This document shows, in pieces, positions 61,841-64,000 of a DNA stretch of 64,000 nucleotides (the first letter of the stretch is position 1; every line of letters begins with the position of its first letter). Both the position numbers and the translations under genes were made by a program. The notes under the pieces are model-generated. The model was not told the origin of the DNA. It saw only the letters and a list, made by a program, of their open reading frames with translations, and did not search any database. Source of the stretch: Colwellia sp. MB02u-6 (lineage in GTDB: Bacteria > Pseudomonadota > Gammaproteobacteria > Enterobacterales > Alteromonadaceae). The DNA lies in assembly GCF_014077095.1 (NCBI RefSeq), contig NZ_JACGVG010000028.1, positions 62,001 through 126,000 of the forward strand, in the 5' to 3' direction.

Positions 61841-64000
61841 CTAATTTTTGTCTTTGTCTTTGTCTTTGTCTTTGTCTTTAGTGAATGAAAACTGCTTTTT
61901 ATAGTTGATGTTAGCACTTATTTCATCGCCACTAATCGCTTCAAACGATATATTTGGCGATAGCTTGTATTCAATATTCCACCCCGCCTGAACGCTACTG
62001 TCAGAGTCAATACTGGTGCCGTACCCTACATTTAAACGCTCATTAATTTTCGCGGCAATATCAACACGGGTGCTATTACCGTTATTACCACTTTTACTGG
62101 TAAAAGCCACACCTTTGAGGCCCAGTTGCTCACCAATTTTTTGCACTAATTTGTTGGCACTCTCTACCCCTAAACTGATGGCGGCACTGGTCAGTGCATT
62201 GCCCTCTTGTTGTGATAAGGAATCTAATTTTCGGCCAGTGATCAGTAATGACAAGACATTTTCATCTGTCATTGTTGGCTCTGAGAATAACGTTAAACGA
62301 GGGTTATGTATTGTGCCATCGGCAATAATTCCCACCTTGATATCATCAACTATACGAACCGCTCGAAACTGAATACTTGGATTTTCTGCCGTACCCAGAA
62401 ACAATAATTGCCCCTGTTCAATGGTTAATGTTTGCTTATAGGCTGCAAATTTACCCTCTTTTAAATCTAAGCGACCATTAAGAGTTAAAGGTTGGCCGGT
62501 AATAAGTGATGAAGATAAATTACCCTGTATTTCGCTTGATAAACCAAAACCACTGATTTTAACATTATCTCCTGCTGACAGCGTTAGCGATATATTATAG
62601 TCAAATGCTGAGTCTTTTACGGCTAGGATTTTTTCGTCAACAATAACTTGGTCTTCTGAAACACTAATAGCAGGTTTTGGCAAAGATGCTATTTTGATAT
62701 CCGCTTGGTCAACAATTAAGTTACCGTCGACAGTTAAGTGCTTCTCTTGATAATTTGCCTTTAACATGGGTGAAACAATTAATTTATTATCATTATTATT
62801 GACCAAGGTAACTTGTTGTCCTTCAATCGTTAAATTTGCTTTTATCGGCATTGATAGTTTTGCTTGCCCTGCTATTGTTAATGCTCCCTGCGGGTTTTGT
62901 AATTCACCTAATAATGTAATACGGTCTTGTTGACTACTTAATTTTACTTTGCTGTTACGAATATCTAAGCCATATTCATCAATAACTAAATGTTCAATGC
63001 CAAGCGAACCCTCGCCGGTAAATAGTGGCTCACGCCAAGTACCTGCTAAAGTAAAGTTTTGCACTAGACTACCTTCGATTTTATCAATACGTTTTTGCCA
63101 CTGCTTAAGCCATTCGAATTGCTGTAAATTAACTGATAAGTCACCAGAAAGGCGAGCTGAATCAACCAGCGGCCAGTCACTGTTAAACAGGGCCGTTATT
63201 TCATCTTCGCCAGATAACTGTATGTTCAAACCAGTAGATATTTTATCTTTTTGCCATTTACCCTGCAGCTTTACAAGCGCTACCGTTAATAAATGCTTTG
63301 ATAACTGTGTTTCAGCTGGGCTGCTTTCATCTGGAGTGCGCAAGGTAATATCAGTTTGTGCTAAGTCAAAATCGACGGTAAGGTCAGGCTTAATTAACAA
63401 CAAAATCTGACCTGTAGGTATCGAAATTTCAGCTGGCCACTCGGATAATTGTAATTGAGTGTTTATTGCCTGCCATTGCGTGGTGATTGCGATAGCATTT
63501 TGCTGCTGCTGGCTAAGTATCGTCAGTGCTTGTCCCTGTATTTGAACGTCAGATGACTGCCAGTTAAAGCTTGGTATCATTAAATTGGCCGAAACGCCTA
63601 CCAATTGCTGACCTTTACCTGATAACGCTAACTGACCTGTCACCCTACCTTGAACTTCCTGCGGATATTTTGATGACTGAGCGAGTAGCCTGGACTGCCA
63701 ATGTTTAACCTGTTGGAAAATCGGTGACATTGACCACTGTTCGAAAATTAAATTAGCTGACCACTGCTCTGCTTGCTTATCCGCATTGATACACAGTGTG
63801 CCGCTACCGCTAAGACATAGATTTTTTATTCGTTGATTTTCGGCACTTAATTGTAATTGCTCTGTGGTTAAAACCAGTGTTTGTTGTTGGTTTTCGGCCT
63901 TAAAATCAAGGTTACTGACTTGCCATATAGCCTTTGATAAATCACTATTGATGCTGAACGGTTTTGCCTGTTGTTGCAGTAATTGACCCTCAAAGCTTAA
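61841..64000 (-). CDS. tamB: TamB-like translocation and assembly module protein (C-terminal part)
   Basis: Partial: the frame stays open to the right edge of the window, so only the last 719 residues are seen. Long beta-rich repeats with hydrophobic/hydrophilic alternation (LSMPIKANLTIEGQQVTL type) and the DUF490 C-terminus are present: RLTLFSEPTMTDENVLSLLITGRKLDS, LGLKGVAFTSKSGNNGN, LNVGYGTSIDSDSSVQAGWNIEYKLSPNISFEAISGDEISANINYKKQFSF. TamB bridges the inner and outer membranes with TamA and moves lipid or aids barrel assembly. After the usual terminal Phe this protein has an extra tail TKDKDKDKDKDKN from a hexanucleotide repeat. The apparent Met at 63730 is internal, not a start. Confidence 0.9.
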   Translation of the reverse strand, partial: LSFEGQLLQQQAKPFSINSDLSKAIWQVSNLDFKAENQQQTLVLTTEQLQLSAENQRIKNLCLSGSGTLCINADKQAEQWSANLIFEQWSMSPIFQQVKHWQSRLLAQSSKYPQEVQGRVTGQLALSGKGQQLVGVSANLMIPSFNWQSSDVQIQGQALTILSQQQQNAIAITTQWQAINTQLQLSEWPAEISIPTGQILLLIKPDLTVDFDLAQTDITLRTPDESSPAETQLSKHLLTVALVKLQGKWQKDKISTGLNIQLSGEDEITALFNSDWPLVDSARLSGDLSVNLQQFEWLKQWQKRIDKIEGSLVQNFTLAGTWREPLFTGEGSLGIEHLVIDEYGLDIRNSKVKLSSQQDRITLLGELQNPQGALTIAGQAKLSMPIKANLTIEGQQVTLVNNNDNKLIVSPMLKANYQEKHLTVDGNLIVDQADIKIASLPKPAISVSEDQVIVDEKILAVKDSAFDYNISLTLSAGDNVKISGFGLSSEIQGNLSSSLITGQPLTLNGRLDLKEGKFAAYKQTLTIEQGQLLFLGTAENPSIQFRAVRIVDDIKVGIIADGTIHNPRLTLFSEPTMTDENVLSLLITGRKLDSLSQQEGNALTSAAISLGVESANKLVQKIGEQLGLKGVAFTSKSGNNGNSTRVDIAAKINERLNVGYGTSIDSDSSVQAGWNIEYKLSPNISFEAISGDEISANINYKKQFSFTKDKDKDKDKDKN
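61850..61879. repeat. five tandem GTCTTT hexamers at the end of tamB
   Basis: A perfect hexanucleotide microsatellite that encodes alternating Lys-Asp at the C-terminus of the TamB-like protein. Six bases preserve the frame, so slippage would lengthen or shorten the tail without a frameshift. Confidence 0.9.

Noticed and set aside
61850-61879. Considered a CRISPR or regulatory array because of regular short repeats
   Set aside because: Units are six bases with no spacers and lie within a coding frame.

Overview
The window reads as chromosomal DNA of a low-GC marine gammaproteobacterium, most like Alteromonadales of the Colwellia / Thalassotalea type. This is an inference from AT-rich codons, class Ia nrdAB with a YfaE-type ferredoxin, several c-di-GMP and TRAP genes, and a GlyGly-CTERM-type surface protein. 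I see no rRNA, tRNA, CRISPR array, prophage or intact insertion sequence.

Layout. 0-4 kb: ribonucleotide reductase operon nrdA-nrdB-yfaE with an internal stem-loop and a strong terminator. 4.3-16.4 kb, all on the minus strand: a copper/silver island (DUF411 lipoprotein, CusC, CusB, CusA, Met/His-rich protein, cytochrome c, NTF2-like protein, CopA, cupredoxin), with a relic of a CueR-like regulator beside copA. 16.7-20.1 kb: eptA-dgkA lipid A modification operon behind a textbook PmrA box, flanked by a decayed histidine kinase and a decayed LTA-synthase/sulfatase gene. 20.2-22.5 kb: two unknown membrane genes and an IS110-family relic. 22.6-29.2 kb: a GFA-family protein, TRAP transporter dctPQM with a TauE/SafE exporter, and a divergent Cache-sensor histidine kinase/NarL-type regulator pair. 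29.5-32.7 kb: glutathione-dependent formaldehyde detoxification (fghA, adhC) with a divergent LysR regulator. 33.3-43.7 kb: a surface-protein locus with a 2600-residue repeat protein, a peptidase S74 (intramolecular chaperone) protein, a small secreted protein and an Asp-rich lipoprotein. 44.3-48.5 kb: HdfR-like regulator divergent from rimK, an aspartoacylase-family gene, a RimB-like protease and MscS. 48.7-58.4 kb: orphan MlaC-like protein, CHASE histidine kinase, dead receiver gene, REC-GGDEF-EAL protein, then an overlapping four-gene operon (cupredoxin, membrane GGDEF/EAL protein, DUF3034 protein, lipoprotein truncated haemoglobin). 58.5-64 kb: MscS plus DUF432, universal-stress-like protein, small membrane protein, and the C-terminal part of a TamB-like protein running off the window edge.

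The most unusual items are: the giant surface protein, whose GlyGly-CTERM-like sorting tail is followed in frame by a second signal peptide and an outer-membrane barrel domain; the overlapping cupredoxin / degenerate GGDEF-EAL / DUF3034 / periplasmic globin operon, which looks like a coherent envelope redox-sensing unit; a CusB whose fused CusF-like domain has lost its copper ligands; and a repeated pattern of decayed signalling genes (CueR-like, PmrB-like kinase, CheY-like receiver) next to intact effector genes.
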